The notes below the pieces were generated by a model that was given only the letters and a program-made list of their open reading frames with translations, searched no databases and was not told the DNA's origin. Of a DNA stretch of 64,000 nt, positions 35,164-43,457 are shown in pieces (the stretch's first letter is position 1; each line of letters begins with the position of its first letter). The position numbers and the translations under genes were made by a program. Origin of the DNA: Klebsiella pneumoniae (GTDB lineage: Bacteria > Verrucomicrobiota > Verrucomicrobiia > Limisphaerales > SXTU01); NCBI GenBank assembly GCA_943330855.2, contig CALQJI020000001.1:62001-126000 (forward strand), given 5' to 3'.

Positions 35164-36117
35164 TTACTCCTCGCCCCTCGCCTCGAGATGGACGCTGTCT
35201 AAAAACCAGAACCGCTGCGGCTCAGCGTCCCCGGTGAAGATCGCCACGCGGCGGATGGCCTTTAAGTTCAACCGTCGGCCCTGTGGCCCGCGCTCGATTT
35301 CCGCCGTGGAGATGCGCAGGCGATTCCAGCCGCGCGCCAGCTCGAAGCCGCGCTCGAACCGATCCGCCAGCTTCGCACAGTTGCCGTCGTCATCGAGACG
35401 GACGTAGATCGTGAACGGGTCGCGCGGGTTGAACACCGCGAGCGTGAGCGCCCGGAACGGCGTCCAGTCCTTGTCACCCGCCGAGTAGCTCACCCCGGCC
35501 CAGCTTCCCACTCCGCCCACGACGCGCAACGATTGTTCGCCCTGCGCCGCCCGGGCGCGGGTGAACGTGGCGCTCGTCGGGTGGCTGCGGGAGCCGCCTT
35601 GCGGACGCCACAGCTTCAACTCCTCGTCGTTCTCGAAATCGCCCAGCGATGGAAAATGCTTCTGCCGCCAGCGCAGCCCGCGCCACTCCTCGTAGGCCGG
35701 CCAGAGCGCGACCATCAGCGTCGCCCCGAGCGCCAGCGCGTGGCCACCGCGCCAGAACCACTTCCCCGTGCGCCGCCAAGCAGCGATGCCCGTCAACGCC
35801 AGTGCGGCACCGAGGGCGCCGTTGACCATGTCGCCCAGACTCTTCGACCTTCCGAAAAATGGCTGGAGCAGTTCAACCGCCACCGCGAACGCAACGGCCA
35901 GCGCAAACGCCAACCCGTGCCGCCGCGCCGCCGGTTGCACGCGCTGAGGCAGCGCGTAGAGCAGCACCGCCGCAAGCCAGCCCAGCATCGGAATGTGCCC
36001 CACGTCGAAGACATGACCCCAGAAAGACGCATCCCCCCGCAAGCGCACCGGCCAGAAGAATCCGAGCGTGAGCACCGCGAGCGTGATCGCCACCGCGAGG
36101 GCTTTGCGAAGCATCAT
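35164..36117 (-). CDS. VanZ-like membrane protein with C-terminal carbohydrate-binding-like domain
   Basis: 317 residues. N-terminal half has four to five membrane helices with the VanZ-like pattern (DVGHIPMLGWLAAVLLYAL; VAVELLQPFFGRSKSLGDMVNGALGAALA). After a last helix near 130-145 comes an exported beta domain (about 165-310) with WTPFRALTLAVFNPRDPFTIYVRLDDDGN and LARGWNRLRISTAEIE, resembling CBM11/galactose-binding folds. The fusion suggests a membrane-anchored binding function; substrate unknown. The divergent tandem repeat element 36128-36218 lies just upstream. Confidence 0.82.
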   Translation of the reverse strand: MMLRKALAVAITLAVLTLGFFWPVRLRGDASFWGHVFDVGHIPMLGWLAAVLLYALPQRVQPAARRHGLAFALAVAFAVAVELLQPFFGRSKSLGDMVNGALGAALALTGIAAWRRTGKWFWRGGHALALGATLMVALWPAYEEWRGLRWRQKHFPSLGDFENDEELKLWRPQGGSRSHPTSATFTRARAAQGEQSLRVVGGVGSWAGVSYSAGDKDWTPFRALTLAVFNPRDPFTIYVRLDDDGNCAKLADRFERGFELARGWNRLRISTAEIERGPQGRRLNLKAIRRVAIFTGDAEPQRFWFLDSVHLEARGEE

Positions 36118-36127
36118 AAACGGCCCC

Positions 36128-36218
36128 GTAGGTGACGAGGTAAGGAGTCTCCAACTAAATTTCGGGCTCCGTTTTGCACGGAAAAAATTGAAGTGAGACT
36201 GCTCACGTCGGCTCCTAC
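36128..36218. repeat. palindromic repeat, family B copy 1
   Basis: Imperfect inverted repeat: arms 36128-36151 (GTAGGTGACGAGGTAAGGAG...) and 36195-36218, separated by 43 bases. Closely related to 49172-49242, which has better matched arms. It sits after the stop of the methyltransferase gene and before the VanZ-like gene, both minus strand, so it may end transcription of the former. Confidence 0.8.
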
Positions 36219-36226
36219 AGGAGTGC

Positions 36227-37045
36227 TCACTTGCGCACCAGCATCGTGACGCCGAGGAAGAGCCGGCGACTGATGGCCTTGCGCAACTTCACCGGCAGCG
36301 CCCCGACCAACGCCTCGACAGTGAACGTCAGCGCGTTCCACAGCGCACTCTGCCGGCACTTGCCGAAGCGGTAGGTGTAGCTCTCGGAGAAGCCCATCCG
36401 CCGCACCAGTTCGTTCATCTCGCGGTAGGTCCACTCCCGCAGGTGCATTCCCTCCGCCTCGACCGAAAAGATGAAGGACGCATCGTGCGGGCCGGAGTAT
36501 TTGTGCGGCGTGTCGAAGATATAAACCCCACCGGGCCGCAACACGCGCAGCACATTGCGGAAATGGTCCTCGTGGTCATCCGGGTGGACGTGCTCGAGGA
36601 ACTGGTAGCTGAAGGCCACGTCCACCGAGTTGGGCGGGAGGTTCAGCGTGTAGCCGTCATAGGTCTCGAAGTGGAAGTTCTTCGGCGCGTTCTGCTGGCC
36701 GCCACTCTGGTCGGAGATGTCGAGCGCGATGACCTTCTCGACGTGCTGGCACATCTCGAAAGCGAGCCGGCAGTCGCCCGGCGCAATCTCCATGAACGTC
36801 TTCACGCCCGCGAGGTGGGGCCGCAGAATGTTCATGCGTGCGGCCACCGCGCGGCGGCTGAACTCCTCCGTGTCACGGCGCGTGAGGCGCGGGTGGTCCG
36901 GGACGCGCCGGAACAACTCATCGTAAAGCTCCGCGAAAAGGGTCGTGCGCTGGGCACGGGTGGAATTCATCAGCCGCCCGTGCAGGTCTTTTTCGACCTC
37001 GTATTGGCGGCGGAATGATTCGAGCGAACGATTGTCTTCAGCCAT
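36227..37045 (-). CDS. class I SAM-dependent methyltransferase
   Basis: 272 residues with a Methyltransf_11-like Rossmann core: motif I FMEIAPGDCRLAFEM near residue 88, motif II VIALDIS, motif IV VDVAFSYQFLEHVHPDD, post-motif LRVLRPGGVYIFDTPHKYSG. A helical N-terminal region (EDNRSLESFRRQYEVEKDLH) precedes it. The ending LPVKLRKAISRRLFLGVTMLV is hydrophobic and could be membrane-associated. Substrate is unknown; similar proteins modify glycans or lipids. ATG 37045 is chosen as the conserved start. Confidence 0.87.
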   Translation of the reverse strand: MAEDNRSLESFRRQYEVEKDLHGRLMNSTRAQRTTLFAELYDELFRRVPDHPRLTRRDTEEFSRRAVAARMNILRPHLAGVKTFMEIAPGDCRLAFEMCQHVEKVIALDISDQSGGQQNAPKNFHFETYDGYTLNLPPNSVDVAFSYQFLEHVHPDDHEDHFRNVLRVLRPGGVYIFDTPHKYSGPHDASFIFSVEAEGMHLREWTYREMNELVRRMGFSESYTYRFGKCRQSALWNALTFTVEALVGALPVKLRKAISRRLFLGVTMLVRK

Positions 37046-37114
37046 GCGGATATTGAGTTGGGCTGACTTTCCGAGCGAGGCGGAGAGGCGGCAAGCCTTT
37101 TTCAAGCCGCCGCC

Positions 37115-38743
37115 TCAATTGGGCTTACTCCCGACCTCCGAAGACGGCAGCGAGCGCAGGGATTCGGTCAGCAACTCCAGTTCGGGCAGCACCTTGCCGC
37201 CGCTCCCAGCCCCCAGCTTGAGCAGCCGCTCGCCGCTCGGGCGCACCGAACGGTCGTAGCTGCCAATGGCTTCGTTGTAAGCCTTCGCGGCGCGCTCCAA
37301 ACCCGCGCCGACATTCTCGAAATGCTTCGCGAAGGTCGCCACGCGGCCGAACAATTTTTCAGCCTCCTCGGCAATCTCCTTCGCGTTCGCCGTCTGCTCG
37401 TGCAACTGCCAACTCAACAGCACCGAGCGCAGCAGCGCGATGAGCGAGGCCGGCGTTGCGAGCAGGATGTGCCGCTGGGCCGCCCAGACAATGAGGTCGC
37501 GGTCGCCTTCGAGCGCCGCGCTGAAGAGCGACTCGGCAGGCAGGAAGAGGACGACGTAGTCGAGCGCGTTCGCGAACTGCGCCGGATAACCGCGCTCGGC
37601 CAGCGCCTTGATGGTGCCGCGCAATTTCTCCGCGTGCGCCGCGAGCGACTCGGCGCGCTTCGTCTCATCCGCCGTGCCCAGCGCGCTGAGGAAGTCGAGG
37701 TCCGGCACCTTCGCGTCCACGATGATGACGCGCTCACCAGGCAGGCGGACGACCATGTCGGGCTTCTTGTCATCGGACTGCGCCTGCTCGGTAAAATCGC
37801 AATGCACGCTCATGCCGGCGGCCTCAACCACGCGCCGCAGCGTCTCCTCGCCCCACTTGCCGCGCGCCTGGTTCGAGCTGAGGACGCGCCGTAATTGCAG
37901 CGTCTCGCTCGAGAGCGTCTGGCTCTGCTGCGCCAGTGACTCCAAGTGCTTCTTCACCTCGCCGAGCGCGGCGGACTGCGTGGTCTCGCTCTGCGCGAGC
38001 CGCTGTTGGTAAGTCTTCAACTGTTCCTCCAACGGCTTGACCAACGTGGCAATGGACTCCTGCCGCTGAGACAAATCACCCTTCGCCGACTCGGCGAACT
38101 TGCCCAACGTCTCGTTGGCGAGGCGGAGAAACTCCGGCTGCGTCTGCTTGAGCGCGTCGGCGCTGAGGGCCTTGAATGCCTCGCGCAAGTCCGCGAGCGA
38201 CTTGTCCTGCGCGGTGCGGGCTTCCTGCAATTGCCGCCCGTGGAACTCACGCTGCTCCGCGAGTTGCTGATTCGTGGCGGTGAGTTGCGCCGAGCTGCCG
38301 GCGAGCTGCTGGCCCGTCGTCATCAAGCTGGTGCTGGCCTCGGCCAGCTCCGCGACCCGCGCCTGCAACTGCCCCTGCAACTCCGTCACCTGTCGTCCGG
38401 CCGCAACGGCCTGCGCCTCCGTGCGTGCGTGCGTCGCGTGCAGCCCCGCGAGCGAGTCGCGCAGGGCCGCAGCCTCAGTCTGCGCCGTGGCAGACGCCGC
38501 AAGGGCGGTGGCGAGCTGTTGCTCGGCCGCGACACGGCTGGCGTCCGCGCCGGCCCGCGCGGCCTCGGCCTTGGAGAAGTCAGCGGTGCGCTGCGCGAGG
38601 TCGGCCTTGAGGGCTTCGGCCTGCTTGCGCAGTTCTTCCTCCACGCGACTGTCCACGCGCACGGGCTGCCGCAACGCGCGAAAGAGCCAGCCCAGGAGGC
38701 CGCCCAGCGTCAGGCCCGAAAGGAGTGAAAGCCACGGATTCAT
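37115..38743 (-). CDS. rmuC: RmuC-family DNA recombination protein
   Basis: 542 residues. N-terminal membrane helix (about 4-22, WLSLLSGLTLGGLLGWLF), a long alanine/glutamine-rich coiled coil (about 33-290), then the RmuC nuclease-like domain: RGKWGEETLRRVVEAAGM, KKPDMVVRLPGERVIIVDAKVPDLDF (acidic/lysine PD-(D/E)XK-like core), LDYVVLFLPAESLFSAAL and ILLATPASLIALLRSV. RmuC limits inversion at short inverted repeats in E. coli. The abundance of small palindromes in this window makes that role pertinent, but this is only a suggestion. It lies 69 bases upstream of the methyltransferase gene. Confidence 0.95.
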   Translation of the reverse strand: MNPWLSLLSGLTLGGLLGWLFRALRQPVRVDSRVEEELRKQAEALKADLAQRTADFSKAEAARAGADASRVAAEQQLATALAASATAQTEAAALRDSLAGLHATHARTEAQAVAAGRQVTELQGQLQARVAELAEASTSLMTTGQQLAGSSAQLTATNQQLAEQREFHGRQLQEARTAQDKSLADLREAFKALSADALKQTQPEFLRLANETLGKFAESAKGDLSQRQESIATLVKPLEEQLKTYQQRLAQSETTQSAALGEVKKHLESLAQQSQTLSSETLQLRRVLSSNQARGKWGEETLRRVVEAAGMSVHCDFTEQAQSDDKKPDMVVRLPGERVIIVDAKVPDLDFLSALGTADETKRAESLAAHAEKLRGTIKALAERGYPAQFANALDYVVLFLPAESLFSAALEGDRDLIVWAAQRHILLATPASLIALLRSVLLSWQLHEQTANAKEIAEEAEKLFGRVATFAKHFENVGAGLERAAKAYNEAIGSYDRSVRPSGERLLKLGAGSGGKVLPELELLTESLRSLPSSEVGSKPN

Positions 38744-38899
38744 GGGCTGGAGTGGCTCAGGCGAACTTCTCGCGCCAGGATTTCTTAGGCTTCACGGGGG
38801 AAGTTTATAAGGAGAGCAGGAAGGCGGGAAAAGGAAGAAGGCGTCAGTTCCCAACTCCTGCCCCCGGCCTTCCTTATAAAAACCCCTTCCGCTCCTCGC

Positions 38900-39280
38900 T
38901 CAGAAGTGCGCGATGACTTCAATCTCCACGCTCGCAGCGCGCGGCAAGGCGGCGACCTGGATAGTGGAGCGCGCCGGGAAATCGCTGGTGAAATATTGGC
39001 TGTAGATTTCGTTCATCCCGGCGAAGTCGGCGAGGTTCGTGAGGAAGACCGTGCTCTTGGCGACGTTGGCGAAGGTCAACCCCTGGTCGTCGAGGATGCA
39101 CTTCACGTTCTCCAGCACGCGCCGGGTCTGGTCCTTGATGTCGCCGGGGACGAGCTGCCCGGTGGCCGGGTCGAGCGGAATCTGGCCGGCGCAAAAGAGC
39201 AGGTCGCCGACGCGGACGGCATGGTTGTAGGGACCAACGGCAGGCGCGCCCTTGGCAGGTTTGATAATGGTTTTTGTCAT
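38900..39280 (-). CDS. ridA: RidA family deaminase
   Basis: 126-residue RidA (YjgF/YER057c/UK114) protein that hydrolyses reactive 2-aminoacrylate and other imines to ketoacids. Full-length and well conserved: APAVGPYNHAVRVGDLLFCAGQIPLDP at 12-38, TVFLTNLADFAGMNEIY, and FPARSTIQVAALPRAASVEIEVIA with the imine-binding arginine. Cytoplasmic trimer expected. ATG 39280. The 156 bases to rmuC contain an AT-flanked inverted repeat (around 38804-38880) that might terminate this gene. Confidence 0.95.
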   Translation of the reverse strand: MTKTIIKPAKGAPAVGPYNHAVRVGDLLFCAGQIPLDPATGQLVPGDIKDQTRRVLENVKCILDDQGLTFANVAKSTVFLTNLADFAGMNEIYSQYFTSDFPARSTIQVAALPRAASVEIEVIAHF

Positions 39281-39379
39281 GCGCGGCAGAGTTAAGCAGC
39301 GCGGAGATGAAGCACCAGCAAGAATTCGCCGACGCAGCGCGAGCAGCGCTGACCCAACACTGTTGGCCCCAGACGCAAA

Positions 39380-40201
39380 CTACTTCTTGAGCGCCTTGGC
39401 GACGGCTTCTTCCAGCGCTTCACCGCGCAGGTTCTTGGCGATGATTTTGCCCTCGCCGTCGAGCAGGTAGGTGGCGGGTATGGAGTTCACCCCATAGGCC
39501 CCGGCGAGTTTGCTCTGCCAACCCTTGCCGTCGAAATACTGCGGCCAGGTCATTTGCTTGTCGGCGATGAACTTGTCGAGTTTAGCGCGGTCGGAATCGA
39601 GGCTGATGCCGATGATTTCAAAGCCCTTGGCGTGGTGCTTGGCGTAAGCCGCCTGGACATTCGGCAGCTCAACGATGCACGGGCCGCACCAGGTCGCCCA
39701 GAAATCCACGAGCACCACCTTGCCCTTGAAGCGCGCGATGGAGAGCGGCTTGCCGTCGAGGCCCTGCTCCGCGAAGTCGGGGAACTGCGCGCCGACGGCG
39801 AGCTTGCGCTGGACTTCCTTCGCTCCCCGTTGCTTCTCCATACCCGCGAGAATCTTGTCTACCGACGCGCCAGGTTTGGTCTCGGGGAACTCCTTCTTGA
39901 GCTGGGCGAGGATCGGCAACCCCTTCTCCTCGTTATCGAGCACCTGCAAATAGAGCATGGCTTTCATCAGGAGGATTTGCGCCACGTCGTCGGTCTTCTC
40001 GGCCTTGTGCGCGGCGAGGATTTTGTCGAACTCGGCGAAGTTCTCGGCGAGGTCCTTCTCGGTGTTTTTGCCGGCTTTCAGCTTGGTCTGGATTTTGCCG
40101 ACGAGCTCCTTCAAATCCTCTTTCGCATCAGCCGCCTGGGCGAGGCTGGCGGACAGGATCAGTGACAAGGCGACACCAAGGATGCGGAGTGTGTGTTTCA
40201 T
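39380..40201 (-). CDS. exported TlpA/ResA-like thioredoxin protein
   Basis: 273 residues: signal peptide (ILGVALSLILSASLAQAA), a helical N-terminal domain (about 25-130) and a thioredoxin/AhpC-TSA-like domain with WCGPC at 171-175 (C172, C175) and the cis-proline SIPATYLLD. Such proteins act as extracytoplasmic disulphide reductases, for instance in cytochrome c or envelope protein maturation. The N-terminal helical extension of about 110 residues is common in Planctomycetes/Verrucomicrobia relatives. Target not predictable. Confidence 0.93.
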   Translation of the reverse strand: MKHTLRILGVALSLILSASLAQAADAKEDLKELVGKIQTKLKAGKNTEKDLAENFAEFDKILAAHKAEKTDDVAQILLMKAMLYLQVLDNEEKGLPILAQLKKEFPETKPGASVDKILAGMEKQRGAKEVQRKLAVGAQFPDFAEQGLDGKPLSIARFKGKVVLVDFWATWCGPCIVELPNVQAAYAKHHAKGFEIIGISLDSDRAKLDKFIADKQMTWPQYFDGKGWQSKLAGAYGVNSIPATYLLDGEGKIIAKNLRGEALEEAVAKALKK

Positions 40202-40273
40202 GAGGGAACGCGTTGGGTAGGATGACAGCAGCCGCTCGCCCGAGTGGCAAGGGCAATTCCGGCGCGCCTACTT

Positions 40274-40705
40274 TCAACTCCGCTTCTCGTCCGCGTCGAT
40301 GTAGTCCACGAAGCACTGGAGGTCATCGCGGTGGCCGAGGCCGGACTGCTCCTTGCGCATCTGGAGGCGGGCCTTCAACGCGGGGTCATCACCGCGCCCG
40401 TAGTCCAGGACGGCCTGGTTGAAAGCAGCCTTCTCCACAGCGGACTTCCTCACGTTCTTCGCCACCCAGTCGCAAACTTGACCGTCAGTCACGGTCCCCT
40501 GCACCACGGCGACGAACTGCTCGACGGTTAGGCCGGCGGCGAGCAGCCACTTCGCGTCGAAGCCCTTGTGGGCAAAGTTCTCCGCGTAGTCGGCGTGGAG
40601 TTTTCCCGCAAGGTGCAGCCGGATTTTGTCCACGAAACGCGGCAGGTAAGACCAACCCGCCATCGTCTCACGGGCGCTGCGGGGATAGATGATGTCATTG
40701 CTCAT
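40274..40705 (-). CDS. DUF5069 protein
   Basis: 143-residue soluble protein. The N-terminus IYPRSARETMAGWSYLPRFVDKIRLHLAGKLHADY matches the DUF5069 pattern 'PRS....lgGy.~LPRmiDKaRa..aG.lgeY', followed by DAKWLLAAGLTVEQFVAVV and a helical end (QCFVDYIDADE). Function unknown; it is common in Planctomycetes and Verrucomicrobia. The ATG at 40705 is chosen; an earlier GTG adds two residues. The segment longer than 20 residues quoted in pieces spans residues 6-40. Confidence 0.85.
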   Translation of the reverse strand: MSNDIIYPRSARETMAGWSYLPRFVDKIRLHLAGKLHADYAENFAHKGFDAKWLLAAGLTVEQFVAVVQGTVTDGQVCDWVAKNVRKSAVEKAAFNQAVLDYGRGDDPALKARLQMRKEQSGLGHRDDLQCFVDYIDADEKRS

Positions 40706-40736
40706 GGACACGATTCTGTGCGCCGGAGCGTGGGTG

Positions 40737-41552
40737 TCAACCGCGCGGAACAGCCCCGAAGAGCCGCTGGAAATTCACTTCACTCTGCGCCACCAGCGTG
40801 ACCAGCGGCACGGCGCGCAGGTCTGCGGCAAACTCATAAATTGCCCGCAGGTTGGCCGGATGGTTGAGTGCCTTGCCAGTGCTCGTGTCCGCGAGAGGAA
40901 ACACGTTCGCCGAGTCCGGCAGCAACTGGTCCGGTGCATCCGTCTCGATCAGCAGTCGCTCGGCAGGAACGCGCTTGAACGCCTCGCGCTGCCGTGCCTT
41001 GCGCTCCTGCATGAAGTAGCCGGGAAAGCCGAAGTGCGCGCCGAGCTTCACCAGCGGCGCGACCATCTCCACCGGCCCACCGTAGCTGTGCAGCAGGAAG
41101 CCGCGCGCCGGTCGTGGGTTCACGCGCAACAACTCCAGTAGCCGCCCCCACGTCTGCAAACAGTGGATACTCGCCGCGACGTTGCGCTCCGCCGCGAGCC
41201 GCAGTTGCGCCACGAACACCTCCTCCTGTCCCTCGTAGGACAAGCCCGGCTTCCAACGGTCGAGGCCGATCTCCCCGACGACCGCGCCGGGCGTGGCGTC
41301 GAGAACCTCAACCAACGCCTCCCGCCAGCGCGGGGTGCGCTCACCGAGATACCACGGGTGATAGCCGAAGCTCGGCACAACGAAGTCCGCAAACTCCCGC
41401 GCCAGCCCGGCGACCTGCGGCCAGTCCTGCTCACACGATCCGTTGACGACCATCTGCGTCACGCCGGCCGCGCGGCTTACCGTGACGAGTTCCGCCTGCT
41501 GCCCGGCGAAGCGCTCGTCGTGGAGATGATTGTGTGCGTCGTAAAAATTCAT
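40737..41552 (-). CDS. tatD: TatD-family metal-dependent hydrolase
   Basis: 271-residue TIM-barrel amidohydrolase-type nuclease (TatD). Metal ligands visible: DAHNHLHD at 5-12, VGEIGLDRWK, IHCLQTWG and FLLHSYGG (His), and LIETDAPDQL. TatD proteins have 3'-5' exonuclease/DNase activity in quality control. The ATG overlaps the sufE stop by one base (TAATG at 41550-41554), so the two are coupled. Ends 32 bases before the DUF5069 start. Confidence 0.92.
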   Translation of the reverse strand: MNFYDAHNHLHDERFAGQQAELVTVSRAAGVTQMVVNGSCEQDWPQVAGLAREFADFVVPSFGYHPWYLGERTPRWREALVEVLDATPGAVVGEIGLDRWKPGLSYEGQEEVFVAQLRLAAERNVAASIHCLQTWGRLLELLRVNPRPARGFLLHSYGGPVEMVAPLVKLGAHFGFPGYFMQERKARQREAFKRVPAERLLIETDAPDQLLPDSANVFPLADTSTGKALNHPANLRAIYEFAADLRAVPLVTLVAQSEVNFQRLFGAVPRG

Positions 41553-42031
41553 TAGTTTCTAGGGCGAGAATCAACCACCCCGCGCTCGTTATCCTTCTCC
41601 CGCTGCTGCTCCGCGAACCCGCGTATCCGCTCCCACACCCGCGACAGCACGTTGCGCCGGTTCGCCGTGAGGTGATGGTTGATGCCGACTTTTTCCAAAA
41701 ACACCGGGTCCAACGCGAGGATCTCCGCCGGCTCCTGCCCGCAGTAGAACTCGCACAACAACCCCGCCACCGCCCGGACGATTTGCGAATCCGAGTCACA
41801 TTGAAACCAGCAACGCCCCGCGCGCCACTCCGCCACCAGCCACAGATTCGCCAGGCAGCCCGGCACGCGGTGCGACTCCGTCCTCAACTCCACCGCGAGC
41901 GCCGGACGCAGCCGCGCCTGCTCCACCAACCACTGCAACCGCTCCTGCGGATGCCGGAAGCCACCGAGTTGCGCGAGCAACTCTTCGCGCCGCGCGGCGA
42001 GCGAAGGAATACAAGTGCGTTCATCAGCCAC
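41552..42031 (-). CDS. sufE: SufE-family sulphur acceptor
   Basis: 159 residues. SufE accepts persulphide sulphur from the cysteine desulphurase SufS for Fe-S cluster assembly. Hallmarks: ERLQWLVEQAR, HRVPGCLANLWLVAEW with acceptor C59 at the usual loop position, and GLLCEFYCGQEPAEILALD, then EKVGINHHLTANRRNVL. No suf genes adjacent. Downstream tatD is translationally coupled. Confidence 0.92.
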   Translation of the reverse strand: MADERTCIPSLAARREELLAQLGGFRHPQERLQWLVEQARLRPALAVELRTESHRVPGCLANLWLVAEWRAGRCWFQCDSDSQIVRAVAGLLCEFYCGQEPAEILALDPVFLEKVGINHHLTANRRNVLSRVWERIRGFAEQQREKDNERGVVDSRPRN

Positions 42032-42195
42032 ACGCGGAGGTTAAACCGCAACCCCGCCCGAGGCGAGCGCGCCAGTCTGGATCGCGCACGCCAACGTCCG
42101 CAGCACGACCGGCCAAACAATCCACACGGATCTGGGCCGCCGTATTCCTCGCTTGAATTGCTCCCCCCTTCGCCAGTCCAATCGCGCCGACGCAA

Positions 42196-43419
42196 ATGAA
42201 ACTTCTCCTCCCCACCCTCCTCGCCGCCACCTTCACCAGCACCGCCGCTCCCGATTGGCCGCAGTTCCGCGGCCCTGATGGCAATGGCCATTCCCCCGCC
42301 AAAAACCTCCCGCTCACTTGGGACACCACGAACAACGTCGCGTGGAGAACCGAACTCCCCGGCAAAGGCTGGTCCTCCCCTGCCCTGCATCGCGGCCACC
42401 TTTACCTCACGACCTCCGAGGACGCCGGCGCGAACCTCTCGCTCCGCGTGCTGTGCCACGATGCCGCCAGCGGCAAGCAACTCTGGACCACCGAGGCCAT
42501 CGCCACGACGCCGGTGAAGCACCACGGCAAGAACAGCCAAGCCAGCCCCACGGCACTCGCGGATGGCGACCGGCTTTACGTCCACTTCGGCCACTACGGC
42601 ACGGCCTGCCTCGACCTCGCGGGCAAAGTAATTTGGAAGCAGACCGATCTGAAATACTCCCCCGTCCACGGCAACGGCGGCTCGCCCATCCTCGTCGGCA
42701 ACGCGCTCATCTTTAGCGCCGACGGTGGCAGCGACCCGTTCGTCGTCGCGCTGGACAAGGCCAGCGGCAAGGTGCTGTGGAAGGTCAAACGCGAAACCAC
42801 CGCGAAGAAGAATTTCTCCTTCAGCACGCCCACGCTCATCACGGTGAAGGGCCAGCAACAAATCATCACCCCCGGCAGCGGCGTCGTGTGTGCGCTCGAC
42901 CCGAAGACGGGTGCGGAACTCTGGCGCTGCCGCTACGGCGAGGGCTACTCCGTCATCCCCAAACCCGTCTTCGGCCACGGGATGATTTTCCTCAGCTCCG
43001 GCTACGACAAGCCTGTGCTCCACGCCATCCGTGTGGACGGCAAAGGCGACGTGACCGACACGCACCTCGCATGGAAGCTGGAGAAAGGCGCGCCGCACAC
43101 GCCCTCGCCGTTGCTCGTCGGCAACGAAATTTACCTCGTCTCGGATGGCGGCATCGCGAGCTGCCTCGATGCGAAGACTGGCACGGTGCACTGGTCCGAG
43201 CGCGTCGCTGGCAACTACTCCGCCTCGCCCCTGTTCGCAGATGGAAAGATTTATCTCCAAAATGAAACCGGCACCGGCGTTGTGCTCAAGCCCGGCAAGA
43301 CCTTCGAGAGGCTGGCGGAAAACCCGCTGGCGGAAAAGACCCTCGCCTCCTACGCCGTGACCGACGGCGCGCTCTTCGTTCGCACGGAGAAGCACCTCTA
43401 CCGCATCAGCGGGAAGTGA
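42196..43419 (+). CDS. exported PQQ-like beta-propeller protein
   Basis: 407 residues with a signal peptide (MKLLLPTLLAATFTSTAA) and an eight-bladed-type propeller made of PQQ-like (Pfam PQQ_2/PQQ_3) repeats: DWPQFRGPDGNG at the start, ASGKQLWTTEA, LAGKVIWKQT, ASGKVLWKVK, KTGAELWRCR and KTGTVHWSER. The 'WPQFRGP' start marks a large Planctomycetes/Verrucomicrobia family usually co-occurring with polymer use. No cofactor-binding residues are identifiable, so catalytic function is not claimed. Paralogue at 46743-48056. Confidence 0.92.
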   Translation: MKLLLPTLLAATFTSTAAPDWPQFRGPDGNGHSPAKNLPLTWDTTNNVAWRTELPGKGWSSPALHRGHLYLTTSEDAGANLSLRVLCHDAASGKQLWTTEAIATTPVKHHGKNSQASPTALADGDRLYVHFGHYGTACLDLAGKVIWKQTDLKYSPVHGNGGSPILVGNALIFSADGGSDPFVVALDKASGKVLWKVKRETTAKKNFSFSTPTLITVKGQQQIITPGSGVVCALDPKTGAELWRCRYGEGYSVIPKPVFGHGMIFLSSGYDKPVLHAIRVDGKGDVTDTHLAWKLEKGAPHTPSPLLVGNEIYLVSDGGIASCLDAKTGTVHWSERVAGNYSASPLFADGKIYLQNETGTGVVLKPGKTFERLAENPLAEKTLASYAVTDGALFVRTEKHLYRISGK

Positions 43420-43425
43420 CCGCAC

Positions 43426-43448
43426 GGAGCGCGAACGCTCACGTCCGC
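43426..43448. repeat. short palindromic repeat, family D copy 1
   Basis: GGAGCGCGAACGCTCACGTCCGC, whose left part resembles the arm at 57742-57753 (GGAGCGCGGACG). It lies between the convergent stops of the propeller gene (+) and murJ (-), where it could terminate both. Confidence 0.55.
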
Positions 43449-43457
43449 ATGTCGCAG

